NCBI GenBank assembly: GCA_905181855.1
Contig: CAJIZE010000015.1
Coordinates: 18,058 to 82,057 of the forward strand
Direction: 5' to 3'
Source of the DNA: an uncultured Flavobacteriales bacterium
Lineage (GTDB): Bacteria > Bacteroidota > Bacteroidia > Flavobacteriales_G > Salibacteraceae
DNA: 64,000 bases
Numbering within the stretch: the stretch's first letter is position 1; every line of letters starts with the position of its first letter. The position numbers and the translations under genes were made by a program. The notes under the pieces were generated by a model. It saw nothing but the letters and a program-made list of their open reading frames with translations, ran no database searches and was not told the DNA's origin. This document shows, piece by piece, positions 53,633 to 62,377 of the stretch.

Positions 53633-55473
53633 GATGGTAATGTTTCTAAGATTTTTGCTTTAATTTCTTCAATCGAAAACGGAAGCCCTTTTATTTTATT
53701 AAACGGAATTGCGTCTATCAAATATTTACTTCGAATTACATGAACCATTTGAGCATCGTTCAATTCAGGAATTAGTACCTTTTTAAACGATTTCAACATT
53801 GCGCCAAGATTACGAGGCATAGGATTAATAAAAGTAAGATGAGCATGAGCCACCTTGTATCCTTCTTCTGAAAGATCTTTTACTGCTGTTTTTATTGCTC
53901 CAAATGTTGATCCCCAGCCTAGCACAAGAACATCAGCATCTATAGTGCCTGCTTCTAATTCAATTTCTGCAATAAAATCCGAAATTTTTGCGATTTTTGC
54001 TGCTCTAACCTTAACCATTTTTTCATGGTTATCAGGATCATAAGATACGTTCCCAGTTAAAAAATCTTTCTCCAATCCACCAACACGATGTTGTAGATCT
54101 TTTGTGCCAGGAACTGCCCAAGAACGAACAAGATTCTCATCCCTAAGGTAGGGTAAATAGCCTTTATCACTGTTGATTTTATCCGTTTTATGGTTGATTA
54201 TTTCTGGCAAATCGGCAGATTTAGGAAAAGCCCAAGGTTCCGATCCATTTGCCATGTAGCCATCAGTCAGCAACATAACTGGCGTCATGTGCTCAACGGC
54301 AATTTTACATGCTTGGTATGCTTTATCAAAGCAATCAGAAGGAGATTTAGCAGCTATAACCACAGTTTGTGCTTCGCCATTTCTACCATACAAGGCCTGC
54401 AATAAATCTGACTGCTCAGTTTTTGTTGGCAATCCAGTTGAAGGCCCACCACGTTGAACATTAATTATAACTAGCGGCAACTCTAAAATAACGGAAAGAC
54501 CAATAGTTTCACCTTTCAAGGCGATACCAGGACCAGAGGATGCTGTTATTGCCAAATTACCAGCAAAAGAGGCTCCAACGGCAGCACAAGCAGCAGCAAT
54601 TTCGTCTTCTGCCTGGAATGTTTTAACACCAAAATTTTTGTGTTTTGCCAGCTCATGTAAAATATCAGAAGCCGGTGTTATTGGATATGAAGCATACAAC
54701 AACTCAAGACCTGATTTTTGAGAAGCAGCAACTAAACCTAATGCTGTTGCTTGGTTACCCATAATACTTCGGTAATTACCTTTGGGCAAATCGGCAGGCT
54801 TTACGTCGTACCTCGATGTAAAAGTTTCAGAGGTATCACCAAAGTGATAACCTGCTTTCAAAACCTTAATATTTGCATCAATAAGATGCTTTTTAGTTTT
54901 AAATTTTGATTTAATGAAGCTCTCGGTAGTCGCAAGGCTTCGGTTGTACATCCAGTACAAAAAACCAAGAACAAACATGTTCTTTGATCGATCAACTTCT
55001 TTAGTCCCTAGCCCTGAATCAACCAAGGCGGTACGAGTTAGTTTGGTTATATCGATTTCATGAATCCGGAATTCTTTTTCTGAAATAGTATGAAGTGGAT
55101 TTTCATCTCCATAACCAGATAGTTTTAAATTCTTTTTATCAAAACCTGCTGAGTTTGCTATTACTATTCCGCTGCTCTTAAGGTTGTGCAAATTGGCTTT
55201 TAATGCAGCGGAATTCATCACAACTAATACATCAGCTTTATCTCCTGGACTGTACAAATCTGAAGAACCAAACTGCAGTTGAAACCCTGACACTCCGGCA
55301 ACGGTACCTTGCGGAGCTCTAATCTCAGCAGGAAAGTCTGGAAAGGTTCTAACATCATTACCGAAAAGAGCGGTGGTATCGCTAAATTGATTGCCAGTTA
55401 GCTGGATACCGTCTCCTGAATCACCGGCAAATAAAATGGTGACTTCCTTTTTCTGTTCAAGTGTTTTATTCAT
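53629..55473 (-). CDS. korA: 2-oxoacid:ferredoxin oxidoreductase, fused gamma-alpha subunit
   Basis: A 614-residue fusion of the gamma domain (about 1-190; [14 protein letters not shown]) and the alpha pyrimidine-binding domain (from about 225; [30 protein letters not shown]). Together with KorB it forms the 2-oxoglutarate-type enzyme; [15 protein letters not shown] is the conserved loop near the active site. Substrate preference (2-oxoglutarate versus other 2-oxoacids) is inferred from the Bacteroidota gene arrangement. A bulged inverted repeat lies upstream, between korA and the NifU-like gene. Confidence 0.94.
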   Translation of the reverse strand: MNKTLEQKKEVTILFAGDSGDGIQLTGNQFSDTTALFGNDVRTFPDFPAEIRAPQGTVAGVSGFQLQFGSSDLYSPGDKADVLVVMNSAALKANLHNLKSSGIVIANSAGFDKKNLKLSGYGDENPLHTISEKEFRIHEIDITKLTRTALVDSGLGTKEVDRSKNMFVLGFLYWMYNRSLATTESFIKSKFKTKKHLIDANIKVLKAGYHFGDTSETFTSRYDVKPADLPKGNYRSIMGNQATALGLVAASQKSGLELLYASYPITPASDILHELAKHKNFGVKTFQAEDEIAAACAAVGASFAGNLAITASSGPGIALKGETIGLSVILELPLVIINVQRGGPSTGLPTKTEQSDLLQALYGRNGEAQTVVIAAKSPSDCFDKAYQACKIAVEHMTPVMLLTDGYMANGSEPWAFPKSADLPEIINHKTDKINSDKGYLPYLRDENLVRSWAVPGTKDLQHRVGGLEKDFLTGNVSYDPDNHEKMVKVRAAKIAKISDFIAEIELEAGTIDADVLVLGWGSTFGAIKTAVKDLSEEGYKVAHAHLTFINPMPRNLGAMLKSFKKVLIPELNDAQMVHVIRSKYLIDAIPFNKIKGLPFSIEEIKAKILETLPS

Positions 55474-55518
55474 TGAAAATTAAATCTTGTAAGTCATAAA
55501 ATTGAGGATGCCAAATTG

Positions 55519-55552
55519 ACTTAAGGTTGGATTACCAATCGGTAATTTAAGT
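55519..55552. repeat. Bulged inverted repeat between the nifU-like gene and korA
   Basis: The inner arms ATTACC/GGTAAT enclose a four-base centre and are flanked by ACTTAA/TTAAGT, interrupted on one side by six bases. It starts about 45 bases before the korA ATG and 16 bases after the NifU-like stop. It could be an operator for korAB or a terminator stem; no T tract follows. Confidence 0.4.
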
Positions 55553-55567
55553 TACAACTTATACAAT

Positions 55568-55834
55568 CTATAGTCGAATTTGTTCAAATGAAAAATTGAG
55601 TGCTTCAACACTCTTAATTTCAGGAATCGATTTTAAAATTGTTTCTTCAACTCCCGCTTTAAAGGTCATAGTATTCATGTCGCATGTTCGGCAAGCACCA
55701 TTCAACTCGACCTGTAAAACCATATCGTCAGTAAGATCTATAATTTTTAATTCACCTCCGTCTTGTTTAACAAAATTGAACACATTTTCAAGTGCTTTAT
55801 TTACCTTTTTTAAGAGTTCTACTTTATTTTCCAA
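55568..55834 (-). CDS. NifU-like Fe-S scaffold domain protein
   Basis: An 88-residue protein corresponding to the C-terminal NifU domain alone. The CxxC cluster site is GACRTCDMN with Cys48 and Cys51, preceded by FVKQDGGELKIIDL. Such proteins hold and transfer Fe-S clusters. The best start is TTG 55834; no ATG is available. The next gene upstream is the Mrp-type Fe-S carrier, and the ferredoxin-dependent KorAB lies downstream, which fits a local Fe-S theme. Confidence 0.9.
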   Translation of the reverse strand: MENKVELLKKVNKALENVFNFVKQDGGELKIIDLTDDMVLQVELNGACRTCDMNTMTFKAGVEETILKSIPEIKSVEALNFSFEQIRL

Positions 55835-55853
55835 TAGGTTAATTTTATTTAGA

Positions 55854-55861
55854 CAAAATTA
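55854..55861 (-). promoter_or_regulatory. -7 promoter box for the nifU-like gene
   Basis: TAATTTTG on the minus strand lies 19 bases before the TTG start, in the 46-base gap after mrp. Confidence 0.45.
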
Positions 55862-55880
55862 AGATTTATGACTTGTAATT

Positions 55881-56927
55881 TTAAATTTTTGTAATTGTAT
55901 CACATAGTGCATCGAAAGCTTTGCTCTGTGCTGTATTATTTTGCAATACTGCTGGGCGACCAACGTCACCTGCTTCGCGAATACTTTCAATTATAGGAAT
56001 TTCACCTAACAGCTGTAAACCATTTTCTTCTGCTAATCGAGAAACACCCTTTTCACCAAAAATGTAGTATTTATTGCCAGATAACTCAGGTGGAGAAAAG
56101 TAAGACATATTTTCAACCAAGCCTAAAATTGGAATATTAATGTTTGGCATCTTAAACATAGCAATTCCTTTTCGAGCATCGGCCAAAGCTACTGGTTGTG
56201 GAGTACTTACTACTACTGCTCCTGTTAACGGAACACTTTGAACAATTGTTAAATGAATGTCACCAGTTCCTGGAGGAAGGTCTATGAATAAATAATCCAA
56301 TTCGCCCCATTCTACATCGTTAAACATTTGAGTTAATGCTTTGCTCGCCATTGGTCCTCTCCAAACAATTGCTTGGTCTGGTGCGGAGAAAAATCCGATG
56401 GAGATAATTTTAACTCCGTAATTTTCAACAGGCAACATTTTACTCTCACCATCAATGTTCTGAACCCCAGGTTTTTCATTCATCACATCAAACATCATAG
56501 GAATAGAAGGCCCGTAAATATCAGCGTCAATTAAACCTACTTTAAAACCTTTTTTAGCCAACCCAGCAGCAAGGTTTGCTGTTATTGTAGATTTTCCAAC
56601 TCCACCCTTACCTGATGCAATAGCTATTACTTTGTCTATATTCTTAAATGTCTTTTCTTTTTGAACTGCAGCTTCATCTTCTTTTGGTAAAGCATCAATA
56701 CTAACTTGCACTTGAGCAGCTCTTAACACTTTGTTTTGAATGTGGAAGATACATGCTTCCTCTATTCTTTTTTTGTTGTGTAATGCATTATTCTGAACCT
56801 TTAGATCAAAGGTTACTTTATCACCATCAATACCAATGTTCGAAACCAAATTAAGGCTTACAACATCTTTCTTTAAGTCTGGTTCTAATACAAAGCTGAG
56901 GGCTTTTAATATTTCGTCTTTTGTCAT
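55881..56927 (-). CDS. Mrp/ApbC-type Fe-S carrier ATPase
   Basis: A 348-residue protein: an N-terminal MIP18 (DUF59) domain (about 1-90) and a P-loop ATPase with the deviant Walker A GKGGVGKST near 106-114, DADIYGPSIP and FIDLPPGTGDIH. ApbC/Mrp proteins bind and deliver Fe-S clusters to target enzymes. The usual CxxC pair near the C-terminus of ApbC is not evident here: the matching stretch reads PILGLVENMSYFSPPELSG, where many members have cysteines. It probably functions as a carrier or assembly factor together with the NifU-like protein encoded downstream. Confidence 0.93.
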   Translation of the reverse strand: MTKDEILKALSFVLEPDLKKDVVSLNLVSNIGIDGDKVTFDLKVQNNALHNKKRIEEACIFHIQNKVLRAAQVQVSIDALPKEDEAAVQKEKTFKNIDKVIAIASGKGGVGKSTITANLAAGLAKKGFKVGLIDADIYGPSIPMMFDVMNEKPGVQNIDGESKMLPVENYGVKIISIGFFSAPDQAIVWRGPMASKALTQMFNDVEWGELDYLFIDLPPGTGDIHLTIVQSVPLTGAVVVSTPQPVALADARKGIAMFKMPNINIPILGLVENMSYFSPPELSGNKYYIFGEKGVSRLAEENGLQLLGEIPIIESIREAGDVGRPAVLQNNTAQSKAFDALCDTITKI

Positions 56928-56937
56928 TGTCTATTCT

Positions 56938-57276
56938 TTAAATGGTTAACTCCAATTGTGGATCCCAATAAATACTTTTAAAATCAATTATCTTATCATC
57001 TACTATTTTAAGTCCATCTAGTTCCAATTTTTCTTGCATCTCAAAAGGAGTTGAAAAGAAATTTTTACCTGACAGCACTCCATTTCTGTTTACAACTCGG
57101 TGTGCCGGAACTTGTTTTAACGAAGTGTGAGAAGCATTCATGGCCCACCCGACCACTCTTGCTGATTTTGCAGCACCCAAATATTTTGCAATTGCACCAT
57201 AACTGGTTGCTCGACCTTTCGGGATAAGCTCAACCACTTGCCATACCATTTCAAAAAACTCTTCACCTTTTTTCAT
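56938..57276 (-). CDS. Alkyltransferase-like (ATL) DNA repair protein
   Basis: A 112-residue DNA-binding domain of the MGMT/Ogt type. GRATSYGAIAKYLG and SARVVGWAMNASH form the helix-turn-helix and arginine-finger region. The active-site motif PCHR is replaced by PAHR at residues 57-60, so the acceptor cysteine is alanine. This defines ATL proteins, which bind O6-alkylguanine without repairing it and are thought to hand lesions to nucleotide excision repair. It overlaps trmB by four bases (ATGA) and is followed by mrp. Confidence 0.9.
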   Translation of the reverse strand: MKKGEEFFEMVWQVVELIPKGRATSYGAIAKYLGAAKSARVVGWAMNASHTSLKQVPAHRVVNRNGVLSGKNFFSTPFEMQEKLELDGLKIVDDKIIDFKSIYWDPQLELTI

Positions 57277-57953
57277 ATTGAAAAACTAACAAATTTAATA
57301 ACATGCCCTTTGGCGGCAAACAACTTTTCGTAATGCGTTTGAACTTTATACACGGTTGCATACTTTTCAGGAATTTCATCAATCTGATTATATACATCAT
57401 CGAACCGATGATGAAGTTTAAAGCCATGTTTGCCAATTTGCTCTAGGGTATATTGATAAAATGAGTCGCTATCGTGTTTTAAGTTTACAGCTCCATTCGG
57501 TTTTAAAAACTGTCGATATCGATTCAAAAACCTATCACTTGTTAGACGTTTCTTTTCTCTGCTTTCTTGAGGTTGAGGATCAGGAAAGGTTATCCAAATT
57601 TCATCAATTTCATTTTCACCGAAAAAACTTTCAATTAGATCAATTCTGGTTCTTAAAAATTTAGCATTTGGAATGTTTTCATCAATGGCCTGTTGGGCTC
57701 CATACCAAATACGAGAACCTTTAATATCTAATCCAAGAAAATTAATGTTAGGGAATGCCTTAGCCAAAGCAACCGTATATTCCCCTTTTCCACATGCTAA
57801 TTCTAAAACAATTGGATGTGAATTACCAAAAAAGCTTTTCGCCCAATTGCCTTTAAGATTGTAATCCTTACCTAAAATTTCGTCAAATGCTGGTTCAGCT
57901 ACATGAGGAAATTCCTCAATTTGTTTAAACCGTATTAACTTCTTTTTCGCCAT
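57273..57953 (-). CDS. trmB: tRNA (guanine-N7)-methyltransferase TrmB
   Basis: A 226-residue SAM-dependent enzyme that methylates G46 of tRNAs. VLELACGKGEYTVALA near 48-63 is the SAM site, FLGLDIKGSRIW follows, and IWITFPDPQPQESREKKR (core FPDPQP) is the family signature. The C-terminal YETKF-type motif is replaced by THYEKLF. It heads the trmB-ATL-mrp unit with a -7 box 22 bases upstream. Confidence 0.95.
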   Translation of the reverse strand: MAKKKLIRFKQIEEFPHVAEPAFDEILGKDYNLKGNWAKSFFGNSHPIVLELACGKGEYTVALAKAFPNINFLGLDIKGSRIWYGAQQAIDENIPNAKFLRTRIDLIESFFGENEIDEIWITFPDPQPQESREKKRLTSDRFLNRYRQFLKPNGAVNLKHDSDSFYQYTLEQIGKHGFKLHHRFDDVYNQIDEIPEKYATVYKVQTHYEKLFAAKGHVIKFVSFSI

Positions 57954-57975
57954 TAATCATGATAAAATTGGGTAG

Positions 57976-57983
57976 CAAATTTA
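57976..57983 (-). promoter_or_regulatory. -7 promoter box for trmB
   Basis: TAAATTTG on the minus strand lies 22 bases before the trmB ATG. A TACTTTTG at 57985-57992 on the plus strand points the other way and might serve the divergent glycosyltransferase gene. Confidence 0.45.
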
Positions 57984-58059
57984 GCTACTTTTGATTGACT
58001 AAAAGAGTTTGTGGTAAATCATTTTGGTGTGAATTAACCAGATCATCAGTATAAAATTA

Positions 58060-59019
58060 TTGAAAACAAAAACTGTATTAATCTCTCCTTTAAATTGGGG
58101 CCTTGGGCATGCTTCAAGGTGTATTCCTATCATCAACGACTTAGTTCAAGATGGTTTTGAAATTATCATTGTTGGCAATGGGGAATCTTTGCGGTTTTTA
58201 CAATCTAATTTTTCTGATTTAAAATCTGAAAAAATATCAGGCCTGGACATCAACTATTCAAATATTGATTCTGCGCAAACGTTGAAATTAGGATTCCAAA
58301 TACCGAAAATAATAAAATCCATTCAATCAGAAAAAAAGGATTTAAAGGCACTAATTGAAAAGCATCAGCCAGAGTTGATTGTTTCTGATAATCGCTATGG
58401 CTTTTACAATTCAAACGTTAAGTCAGTAATTATAACGCACCAAATTAATCCAATTTTTCCAGTATTAAACAAGCAATTCAAAAGACAAATTCACCTGTGG
58501 CTGAATTGTTTTGATGAGGTTTGGATTCCTGATAATGAAACGATTAACCTAAGCGGAGCCCTTTCAGTTGTACCAGAATCATTGAAACTAAAAACCAATT
58601 TCATCGGTATTAAAAGCCACTTAGAACCTTCTGAATTCAGCAACGAGATAGAAAGACAAAATGACGTATTACTTATTTTATCGGGGCCGGAACCTCAAAG
58701 GAGCAAATTAAAAACCTTGGTATCAAAAGCCGTTTCAGGTTTAAAAATTATAATCGTTGGAGAATCCGGTTCATCACAAACAGTGAATTCGAAAAAGCTA
58801 ATTGAATTAATTAATGACTCCAAATTTATAATTACCAGAAGTGGATATTCTTCTATTATGGATTTGTTTGAAATTAAAGATCGCGTAATATTTATTGCTA
58901 CCCCTGGATTAACAGAACAAGAGTACTTAGCAGAAAGATTGAAAACGAAACTTGGTTATAAAGTTATCGCACAAAGCAATATAAACGAAAAAAGCCTGAA
59001 CAAAATGCTCAGGTTTTAA
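58060..59019 (+). CDS. Glycosyltransferase, MurG/UDP-glycosyltransferase fold
   Basis: A 319-residue GT-B type protein. Translation starts at TTG 58060, followed at once by the family motif SPLNWGLGHASRCIPI. FIITRSGYSSIMDLFE and TPGLTEQEYLAERL near the C-terminus are the donor-binding segment of GT28-like enzymes. The substrate is unknown; relatives are annotated as glycosyl transferases or UDP-GlcNAc:LPS transferases. A -7 box candidate lies at 57985. The terminator hairpin overlaps the last codons. Confidence 0.8.
   Translation: MKTKTVLISPLNWGLGHASRCIPIINDLVQDGFEIIIVGNGESLRFLQSNFSDLKSEKISGLDINYSNIDSAQTLKLGFQIPKIIKSIQSEKKDLKALIEKHQPELIVSDNRYGFYNSNVKSVIITHQINPIFPVLNKQFKRQIHLWLNCFDEVWIPDNETINLSGALSVVPESLKLKTNFIGIKSHLEPSEFSNEIERQNDVLLILSGPEPQRSKLKTLVSKAVSGLKIIIVGESGSSQTVNSKKLIELINDSKFIITRSGYSSIMDLFEIKDRVIFIATPGLTEQEYLAERLKTKLGYKVIAQSNINEKSLNKMLRF
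58991..59017. terminator. Bidirectional terminator between the glycosyltransferase and pdhC
   Basis: AAAGCCTGA pairs with TCAGGTTTT (one G-T wobble). It lies inside the last codons of the glycosyltransferase gene and 24 bases beyond the pdhC stop, where both transcripts converge; T runs exist on both strands. Confidence 0.6.
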
Positions 59020-59040
59020 GTTTAAAATTCGTTGTAATTC

Positions 59041-60288
59041 TTAAACCAACATTCTAACTGGGTTTTCTAAATTAGCTTTTAAGTCAAGCAAAAACTCAGA
59101 ACCTGTTGCACCATCAACTACTCTATGATCGCATGATAAAGTTACCTTCATAACATTACCCGGCACAACTTGTCCGTTTTTGACCACAGGAATTTGTTTG
59201 ATACCTCCAACAGCAAGAATACAAGCATCTGGTGGATTTACGATAGCCGTAAACGCCTCTATACCATACATCCCAAGGTTAGAAATAGTAAATGTATTTC
59301 CTTCCCACTCGTTTGGTTGCAATTTTTTAGCTTTTGCTTTTCCGGCAAGGTCTTTCACTTCGGCGCCGATTTCAGCCAATCCTTTAGTGTCAGCAAATCG
59401 AACAACAGGAACCAATAATCCATCAGGTACTGCCACGGCAATACCAATATGTATGTGGTTGTTGTATCTGATTTTATCGCCCATCCAAGCTGAGTTAACC
59501 TTTGGGTTTCTTTTTAAAGCGTTTGCTGCTGCTTTAACAACAAAATCATTAAATGATATTTTAACATCGCCTGCAGCATTAATTTGTTTACGAGCTGCCA
59601 TCGAATTGTCCATATCAATATCCATGGTAAGGTAAAAATGAGGTGCCGTAAACTTACTTTCGCTTAAGCGTGATGCAATTACTTTTCTCATTTGAGAAAC
59701 TGGCTCTTCGGTATAATTTTCAACACCAGCTGCAACTGATGTTTGAGCAGCCGCTGCCAGAGTAAAATTATCAATATCTCTTTTTACAATTCTTCCTCCG
59801 TTGCCTGAGCCAGCAATTTGCTGAATATCAATTCCTTTATCAGCGGCTAAAGCTTTTGCTAAAGGCGAGGCCTTTAATCTTCCATTGTCTGATGGTTGAC
59901 TAACAGAAACTGGAATGGGGGCCGGCGCTGCTGAAGGAGCAGCAACTGGAGCTACAGATAGCTGGGGTGGGTCAACTTTAGGTTCGGAAGAAGCAGATTC
60001 ACCCACAGGTTCGCTAGCCACTTCAGCTAATAAAGCAGAAATATCTTCTCCTTTTTGGCCTAAAATAGCTAAGACGGCATCAACCGGTGCTGTTTGACCT
60101 TTTTCTATTCCTATGTAAAGCAAAACTCCATCAAGAAACGACTCAAACTCCATGGTTGCTTTATCTGTCTCAATTTCAGCTAACACTTCACCTGATTCTA
60201 CATCATCACCAATTTTCTTATGCCATTCAGCAACAACCCCTTCGGTCATTGTATCACTTAATTTAGGCATTCTAACTACTTCGGCCAT
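59041..60288 (-). CDS. pdhC: Pyruvate dehydrogenase E2, dihydrolipoyl acetyltransferase
   Basis: A 415-residue E2 core protein. One lipoyl domain (about 1-75) has the lipoylated Lys in ETDKATM (Lys43). An Ala/Pro-rich linker leads to the E1/E3-binding domain (LKASPLAKALAADKGID, about 130-165), then the catalytic domain with a His near 388 in CDHRVVDG. Many Flavobacteria have two lipoyl domains; this one has a single copy. It follows pdhA by 30 bases, and the E1 beta gene is not in the window. Confidence 0.95.
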   Translation of the reverse strand: MAEVVRMPKLSDTMTEGVVAEWHKKIGDDVESGEVLAEIETDKATMEFESFLDGVLLYIGIEKGQTAPVDAVLAILGQKGEDISALLAEVASEPVGESASSEPKVDPPQLSVAPVAAPSAAPAPIPVSVSQPSDNGRLKASPLAKALAADKGIDIQQIAGSGNGGRIVKRDIDNFTLAAAAQTSVAAGVENYTEEPVSQMRKVIASRLSESKFTAPHFYLTMDIDMDNSMAARKQINAAGDVKISFNDFVVKAAANALKRNPKVNSAWMGDKIRYNNHIHIGIAVAVPDGLLVPVVRFADTKGLAEIGAEVKDLAGKAKAKKLQPNEWEGNTFTISNLGMYGIEAFTAIVNPPDACILAVGGIKQIPVVKNGQVVPGNVMKVTLSCDHRVVDGATGSEFLLDLKANLENPVRMLV

Positions 60289-60318
60289 TGTATATTTATA
60301 TTTTAATAAGTGTATTAA

Positions 60319-61338
60319 TTAATTCATCACGTAAGGATAATCCTCCTGCGTGTAAACATCTTTGTAAAGCTCAGATGCATCAGGCAATGGTGATTCTTCA
60401 GCAAATTTTACTGATTCCTCTACTTGTGTTTTCACTTTATCTTGAATTGCTTTTAGTTCTTGCTCTGTAGCGTATTTCTTTTTTGTAATGGTATTAAAAA
60501 CATTCTTAATTGGATCTTGTGACTTGAATTCATTTAGTTCATCTTTCGTTCGATATTTTTGAGGATCACTCATTGAGTGTCCTTTATAACGATACGTCCT
60601 GATATCAAGTAATGTAGGGCCTTCACCTTTTCTTGCTCTTTGGCAAGCTTTAGCTATCGCATCGTGCACAGTTTCGCAATGCATACCATCGACTGATTCT
60701 GATGGCATTCCATAAGACAATCCTAATGTTGACAAATCAGTCATGTTGGTTGTTCTGTCAACTGATGTTCCCATTGCATAGTTGTTGTTTTCTATAATAA
60801 AAACTACAGGAAGTTTCCAGATCATTGCCATATTGAAGGTTTCGTGCAATATACCTTGCCTTACGGCTCCATCACCCATTGAGCAAATACAAACGTTATC
60901 AGTTTCATTGTATCTTTCAGCAAAAGCAATTCCTGCTCCCAAGGCAATTTGACCACCAACAATTCCGTGACCACCCATCATGTTCAATTCTTTATCAAAC
61001 ATATGCATTGAGCCTCCTTTACCTTTTGAACAACCGGTAGATTTACCGTAAAGCTCAGCCATAATAAATTTTGGATCCATTCCTAAACCAATAGGATGAG
61101 CATGATCTCTGTAAGCTGTAATGTGTTTGTCTCCTTTTTGGGTTGCAGTTACGGTGCCAGCGACTACAGCCTCTTGGCCAATATATAAATGACAAAATCC
61201 GCCAAACTTCTGCATTGTATACAATTGCCCTGTTTTCTCTTCAAACTTTCTCATTAAAAGCATTTTCTCATACCAAAAAAGGTATTGCTCTTTTGTGAAT
61301 TCTATTGACGTGTTTTTTTTAGCTGTAGCTGTTGCCAT
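60319..61338 (-). CDS. pdhA: Pyruvate dehydrogenase E1 alpha subunit
   Basis: A 339-residue thiamine-dependent subunit. The TPP motif is CSMGDGAVRQGILHETFNMA, ending near ENNNYAMGTS, and GGFCHLYIGQEAV and YRDHAHPIGLG are further family segments. With E1 beta, E2 and E3 it oxidises pyruvate to acetyl-CoA. E1 beta (pdhB) is not adjacent, which is frequent in Bacteroidota. A palindrome covers the upstream promoter region. Confidence 0.96.
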   Translation of the reverse strand: MATATAKKNTSIEFTKEQYLFWYEKMLLMRKFEEKTGQLYTMQKFGGFCHLYIGQEAVVAGTVTATQKGDKHITAYRDHAHPIGLGMDPKFIMAELYGKSTGCSKGKGGSMHMFDKELNMMGGHGIVGGQIALGAGIAFAERYNETDNVCICSMGDGAVRQGILHETFNMAMIWKLPVVFIIENNNYAMGTSVDRTTNMTDLSTLGLSYGMPSESVDGMHCETVHDAIAKACQRARKGEGPTLLDIRTYRYKGHSMSDPQKYRTKDELNEFKSQDPIKNVFNTITKKKYATEQELKAIQDKVKTQVEESVKFAEESPLPDASELYKDVYTQEDYPYVMN

Positions 61339-61365
61339 AGTCTTGTTTTTATTTTAAAAGATTGA

Positions 61366-61373
61366 CAAAATTA
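61366..61373 (-). promoter_or_regulatory. -7 promoter box for pdhA-pdhC
   Basis: TAATTTTG on the minus strand lies 27 bases before the pdhA ATG. Confidence 0.5.
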
Positions 61374-61379
61374 GTACAA

Positions 61380-61394
61380 ATGAACGAAGTTCAT
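61380..61394. promoter_or_regulatory. Palindrome over the pdhA promoter
   Basis: ATGAAC-GAA-GTTCAT is a perfect 6-bp inverted repeat with a three-base centre. It covers the spacer and the expected -33 position of the pdhA promoter, the usual place for a repressor operator. The regulator is unknown. Confidence 0.4.
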
Positions 61395-61403
61395 AAAAAT
61401 AAA

Positions 61404-61898
61404 CTAGGATTGCTTTTTTACTGCCTTCGACTCAAAGAAAAAAGGAAGCAAAGCTGCAACAGAATCAACCATATAAATGGTATGATTTGGGCCAGGCATA
61501 AACACTGGTATTGGATGTGGATTGTTTTGTTCATACTCAATCATAACTTGCCTGCAACCACCGCAAGGACTCACTACTCCGGCATGTTTGGCATGCTCAC
61601 TGTAAGCGTAAATCGCTATTGATTTGATGCTTTTATCAGGATGATTTGCTTTTGCCGCAAAAAGTGCAACACGTTCGGCACAAAGACCAGATGGGAAAGC
61701 GATATTCTCTTGATTGTTACCAATAAAAATGGAATTATCATCCAACCTAAGAGCACATCCAACATGAAAGCCGCTATAGGCAGCATAAGCCTTGTTCGCA
61801 GCGTTCTTTGCAGCAACATATAATTCCAAGTCATGTTCTTGTAATTCTTGTTCTGATTCAAACCATTTTAAGGAAGTAGTTTGCTGAAGATCTTTCAT
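61404..61898 (-). CDS. cdd: Cytidine deaminase
   Basis: A 164-residue zinc enzyme of pyrimidine salvage that deaminates cytidine and deoxycytidine. The catalytic motif CAE lies at about 73-75 (LCAERVAL), and SPCGGCRQVM near 110-119 supplies two more zinc cysteines. NIAFPSGLCAE and the N-terminal AYAAYSGFHVGCAL are normal for the tetrameric class. Its ATG overlaps the ispF stop (ATGA), so it is translationally linked to ispF. Confidence 0.95.
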   Translation of the reverse strand: MKDLQQTTSLKWFESEQELQEHDLELYVAAKNAANKAYAAYSGFHVGCALRLDDNSIFIGNNQENIAFPSGLCAERVALFAAKANHPDKSIKSIAIYAYSEHAKHAGVVSPCGGCRQVMIEYEQNNPHPIPVFMPGPNHTIYMVDSVAALLPFFFESKAVKKQS

Positions 61899-62377
61899 TC
61901 GTCTTTAATTAGAAGGGCCACGGCATGTGCTTGAATTCCTTTTTCGGCGCCAACATAGCCCAGTTTTTCTGACGTCGTTGCCTTTATTCCTACAGCATCT
62001 TTTGTGACCTTTAATATGGTCGAAAGTACATCTTTAATTTCATGGATACGAGAGTTGACTTTTGGTTGTTCAAGAACCACTGTAGCGTCTACATTTTCAA
62101 CACGCCAATTGTTTTCTTCGATTAAAGAAATAACGCGCTTTAATAGTATTTTACTATCGATGTTTTTGTATTCTCCGGACGTATCGGGAAAATGGTACCC
62201 AATATCTCTAAGTCCTGCTGCTCCCAAAATTGCATCTGATATTGCGTGTAGTAATACATCGGCATCCGAATGCCCTACGGTTCCCAAATGATAATCGAAT
62301 TTCACTCCACCTATGAACAAAGTTTCACCTTCTGCAAGTTGGTGAACATCAATTCCGTAACCTACTCTTATTTTCAT
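61895..62377 (-). CDS. ispF: 2-C-methyl-D-erythritol 2,4-cyclodiphosphate synthase
   Basis: A 160-residue enzyme of the non-mevalonate isoprenoid pathway. The metal-binding GYGIDVHQL is near the N-terminus, FGHSDAD-type VGHSDADVLLHAISDAILGAAGLRDIG (core HSDADVLLHA) follows, and TTSEKLGYVGAEKGI is near the end. ATG 62377 is chosen over TTG 62380. The ATG overlaps the porV stop by one base and cdd follows with an ATGA overlap, so three unrelated functions are translated from one coupled message. Confidence 0.96.
   Translation of the reverse strand: MKIRVGYGIDVHQLAEGETLFIGGVKFDYHLGTVGHSDADVLLHAISDAILGAAGLRDIGYHFPDTSGEYKNIDSKILLKRVISLIEENNWRVENVDATVVLEQPKVNSRIHEIKDVLSTILKVTKDAVGIKATTSEKLGYVGAEKGIQAHAVALLIKDE

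Noticed and set aside
59041..61338. Missing pdhB taken as a deletion
   Set aside because: From family knowledge, pdhA-pdhC pairs with a distant pdhB are common in Bacteroidota, and the 30-base gap shows no remnant.
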